Shown here piece after piece: positions 13,579 to 15,969 of a stretch of DNA of 15,969 bases. Source of the stretch: Arthrobacter sp. (lineage in GTDB: Bacteria; Actinomycetota; Actinomycetes; Actinomycetales; Micrococcaceae); assembly GCA_030146405.1 (NCBI GenBank), contig JASLBS010000118.1:1-15969 (forward strand). Direction: 5' to 3'. Below the pieces are notes generated by a model. The model did no database searches and was not told the DNA's origin. It was given only the letters and a program-made list of their open reading frames with translations. Within the stretch, counting starts at the first letter, position 1. Every line of letters begins with the position of its first letter. The translations under genes were made by a program, and so were the position numbers.

Positions 13579-15165
13579 TCAGGTTCCTATGGTGCCACGC
13601 GGGAGATCGGGCCCGCTGAACAATCGGGTGAGGAAGTCCTCGGCGTCCTCCGCTGCGTCGAAGAGCTCCTCCGTGAGTGCGGCCGTACCCCTCAGCGGTT
13701 CACGGGTCTGGACGCGCTGCATCCGCCGCTCCCCCGGCAGCTCGAAGATGAGCGAGTCCCAGCTGGCCCCCACCACCTGGGCGGGGAACTCCGAGATGCA
13801 GCGGCCGCGGAAGTAGGCCCGGGTGTCCCGTGGCGGTTCGACGGCGGCGCGGGCGACGTCGGCCTGGCTCACGAGGAGTTCGACGTCACCGCGACGAGCG
13901 AGGCGCTGGTAGATGCCCTTGTCCGGGCGGAGGTCCGCGTACTGAAGGTCCACGAGGGCGAGCCGGGGATCCGTCCAGGCCAGGCCGTCCCGCGTGCGGT
14001 AGGCCTCGAGCACCTTGAGCTTGGCCACCCAGTCCACCTGGCGGGCGGCGTCGAACGGGTTGCGCCGCAGGGTCACCAGGAGGGTCCTCCAGCGCTCGAC
14101 GACGTCGCGGGTCTGCTCGTCGGCGTCGTCCGGAAGGGCGGCCGAGGCGGCCTCGCAGTACATCTCCTGCAGCTCCAGACCGGTGAGCTCGCGACCGTCG
14201 GTGAGCCGCACGGTGGCCCGCAGGCTCGGATCGTGACTGATCGTCTGCAGCGCTGCCACGGGGTCCTCGAGAACCGGGGCCGGCGCGAGGCCCTGCTCGA
14301 TCAGGGCGAGGACCAGCGACGTGGTGCCCACCTTGAGGTAGTTGGACACCTCGTTGAGGTTCGCGTCCCCGATGATCACGTGCAGCCTCCGGTACTTGTC
14401 GGCCACGGCGTGCGGCTCGTCCCGGGTGTTGATGATGGGCCGGCGCACCGTGGTTTCCAGGCCGATCTCGTTCTCGAAGAAATCGGCGCGCTGGCTGAGC
14501 TGGAACCCCGCCTCCTGGTTGAGCGCACCGATGCCCACGCGACCCGCGCCGCAGATCACCTGGCGTGACACGAAGAAGGGGATGAGGGCCTCGGCGATCC
14601 TGGAGAACGGCACACTTCGCGGCACGAGGTAGTTCTCGTGGGAGCCGTAGGAGACGCTCTTGCCGTCGGTGTTGTTCTTGTAGAGGATGACGGGCGAGAA
14701 CCCGGGCGTGGAGCCGATCCGCTCCATGGCCGCTGCTGCCACCCGGTCTCCCGCGCGGTCCCACAGCACGGCGTCGAGCGGGTTGGTGACCTCGGGCGAG
14801 GAGTACTCGGGGTGGGCGTGGTCGACGTAGAGCCGGGCACCGTTGTCGAGTACCAGGTTCATCAGGACCGCGGCCTCGGTGGTCCCGCCGCGTTCGAGCG
14901 CGATCTGTTCGGCGGTCAGCTCCGCGGGTTCGTCCGTCAGCTGGCTGGGGTGGGCGCTCGCGCGGTTGAGCTGGAAGCCACGGGCATCGGAGAGGGGGGA
15001 TTCGTCCGTGTAGTCCCACCGGGTGCCGGCCAGGTTGCCGAGGCCCTCCCGGAGCGTGGCCGCGTAGGCGTTGACCACCTGCGATGACAGCAGCGTCGGG
15101 TTCGCCGCGGGGAGGGCGGGAGCAATGATGCCGTACTCCGTCTCGGTTCCCATCACCCGGTGCAC
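13579..15165 (-). CDS. dop: Pup deamidase/depupylase Dop
   Basis: A paralogue of PafA, 528 residues from the chosen start. It deamidates the Pup C-terminal Gln and also cuts Pup from conjugates, using bound ATP/ADP and phosphate. RVMGTETEYGI (3-13) gives the metal-binding Glu8/Glu10, and RLYVDHAHPEYSSPE (111-125) gives the nucleophile/base Asp115. The extra region after the first strand (about 40-80, TDESPLSDARGFQLNR) is the Dop loop that distinguishes it from PafA. RRPIINTRDEPHA and YRRLHVIIGDANLNE match the nucleotide-binding sheet. I prefer the GTG at 15165 because GGAGGG (15173-15178) lies seven bases upstream and the protein then begins just before the conserved MGTETEYG. An ATG at 15234 overlapping the mpa stop as TGATG would add 23 poorly conserved Gly/Pro/Arg-rich residues and remains possible. 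Confidence 0.95.
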   Translation of the reverse strand: MHRVMGTETEYGIIAPALPAANPTLLSSQVVNAYAATLREGLGNLAGTRWDYTDESPLSDARGFQLNRASAHPSQLTDEPAELTAEQIALERGGTTEAAVLMNLVLDNGARLYVDHAHPEYSSPEVTNPLDAVLWDRAGDRVAAAAMERIGSTPGFSPVILYKNNTDGKSVSYGSHENYLVPRSVPFSRIAEALIPFFVSRQVICGAGRVGIGALNQEAGFQLSQRADFFENEIGLETTVRRPIINTRDEPHAVADKYRRLHVIIGDANLNEVSNYLKVGTTSLVLALIEQGLAPAPVLEDPVAALQTISHDPSLRATVRLTDGRELTGLELQEMYCEAASAALPDDADEQTRDVVERWRTLLVTLRRNPFDAARQVDWVAKLKVLEAYRTRDGLAWTDPRLALVDLQYADLRPDKGIYQRLARRGDVELLVSQADVARAAVEPPRDTRAYFRGRCISEFPAQVVGASWDSLIFELPGERRMQRVQTREPLRGTAALTEELFDAAEDAEDFLTRLFSGPDLPRGTIGT

Positions 15166-15233
15166 GGAGATGCCCTCCCCCACCCGCGGGAGGGGGCCGG
15201 ACGAAGGGCCGGTGCGGCGGCCGCCCGTGTCCA

Positions 15234-15969
15234 TCACAGATACTGGCCGGTGTTCGCAGCGGTCTCGATCGACTTGCCGGGCTCCTGGCCCGCCTTGCCC
15301 TGCACGATGGTCCGGATGTACGTGATGCGCTCACCCTTCTTGCCGGAGATGCGGGCCCAGTCGTCGGGGTTCGTGGTGTTCGGCAGGTCCTCGTGCTCGC
15401 GGAACTCGTCCACCACCGCCCGCGTCAGGTGCTCCAGGCGGATACCCTTGCTGCCGTCGAGCAGGAGGTCCTTGATGGCGTACTTCTTGGCGCGGTCCAC
15501 CACGTTCTGGATCACCGCCCCGGAGTTGAAGTCCTTGAAGTACAGCATCTCGGTGTCGCCGTTGGCGTAGGTCACCTCGAGGTACTCGTTGGACTTGTCC
15601 GTGGAGTACATCTGCTCCACGCTGCGCCGGATCATCTCGGCGATCGTGGCCGCCGCGTCGCCGCCGTTCTCTGCGAGGTCATCGGCATGGATGGGGAGGT
15701 CCGGCGTGATGTACTTCGCGAAGATCTCGGCTGCGCCCTCGGCGTCGGGCCGCTGGATCTTGATCTTCACGTCGAGGCGCCCGGGCCGCAGGATCGCGGG
15801 GTCGATCATGTCCTCGCGGTTCGAGGCTCCGATCACGATCACGTTCTCGAGCTTCTCGACGCCGTCGATCTCGCTGAGCAGCTGGGGCACGATCGTGGTC
15901 TCGACGTCGGAGGACACGCCGGTGCCGCGGGTACGGAACAGCGAGTCCATCTCGTCGAAGAACACGACG
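15234..15969 (-). CDS. mpa: Proteasome-associated AAA+ ATPase ARC/Mpa, C-terminal part
   Basis: The gene runs off the right edge; about 244 C-terminal residues are visible. They start inside Walker B (VVFFDEMDSLF), followed by VIVIGASNREDMIDPAILRPGRLDVKI, which includes sensor 1 and the arginine-finger region, and then the small helical AAA subdomain. The protein ends GQYL. That penultimate-Tyr tail is the docking signal that inserts into PrcA ring pockets. The full protein would have an N-terminal coiled coil that captures Pup and OB domains, which lie outside the window. The hexamer unfolds pupylated proteins with ATP and threads them into the core. Its TGA is at 15234-15236, sharing bases with a possible ATG start of dop. 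It is also called ARC in non-mycobacterial actinobacteria. Confidence 0.96.
   Translation of the reverse strand, partial: VVFFDEMDSLFRTRGTGVSSDVETTIVPQLLSEIDGVEKLENVIVIGASNREDMIDPAILRPGRLDVKIKIQRPDAEGAAEIFAKYITPDLPIHADDLAENGGDAAATIAEMIRRSVEQMYSTDKSNEYLEVTYANGDTEMLYFKDFNSGAVIQNVVDRAKKYAIKDLLLDGSKGIRLEHLTRAVVDEFREHEDLPNTTNPDDWARISGKKGERITYIRTIVQGKAGQEPGKSIETAANTGQYL

Noticed and set aside
10399..15165. pafA and dop as a recent gene duplication or repeat
   Set aside because: They are ancient paralogues with distinct hallmarks (the Dop loop) and no long nucleotide identity. Both are expected in every Pup system.
1..15969. Horizontal transfer, prophage, IS element, CRISPR or toxin-antitoxin module
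   Set aside because: No transposase, integrase, terminal inverted repeats, regular spaced repeats or tRNA were seen. Gene order and composition look native to an actinobacterial chromosome.

Overview
The window is a high-GC stretch with every recognisable gene on the minus strand. It reads as the Pup-proteasome chromosomal region of an actinobacterium. The naturally fused PafBC regulator, the compact order mpa-dop-pup-prcB-prcA-pafA-fkb-fkb-pafBC-tatA-tatC-helY, and the protein sequences point to the Micrococcaceae (Arthrobacter-like). The species cannot be fixed from sequence alone. No phage, IS, tRNA, rRNA or CRISPR signal was seen.

Layout, in the direction of transcription (high to low coordinates). 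At 15969-10399 lies a nearly gap-free pupylation operon. It holds the 3' part of the proteasomal AAA+ ATPase ARC/Mpa (cut by the window edge), dop (Pup deamidase/depupylase), pup (ending Gly-Gly-Gln), prcB and prcA (20S core), and pafA (Pup ligase). Together they form a full cycle: Dop converts the Pup C-terminal Gln to Glu, PafA ligates Pup to substrate lysines, Mpa unfolds the conjugates through its C-terminal Gln-Tyr-Leu docking tail into the PrcAB core, and Dop can remove Pup again. Start and stop codons overlap or lie within a few bases at most junctions, except dop-pup (37 bp).

At 10262-8857 are two FKBP prolyl isomerases, the first an exported lipoprotein and the second cytosolic. A strong 13-bp hairpin (8782-8812) closes this block. 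At 8747-5150 is a second unit: pafBC (fused WYL-type DNA-damage regulator), a small single-TM protein, tatA and tatC. At 5023-514 are the Ski2-like helicase helY and a YtcJ-type amidohydrolase.

The first 513 bases hold the 5' end of a GT2 polyprenol-phosphate mannose synthase gene (110 to 1) and a ~400 bp non-coding leader. That leader contains a hairpin, a candidate promoter and an 18-bp direct repeat. The best regulatory observations are TAGGGT -10 boxes placed 6 and 7 nt before the start codons of pafBC and helY, which predict leaderless transcripts.

The main system here is already described. I found no convincing undescribed system. The less familiar parts are the leader of the GT2 gene, the lipoprotein with a degenerate first FKBP-like domain, the small membrane protein between pafBC and tatA, and the amidohydrolase with an Asp where relatives usually carry the metal-bridging Lys.
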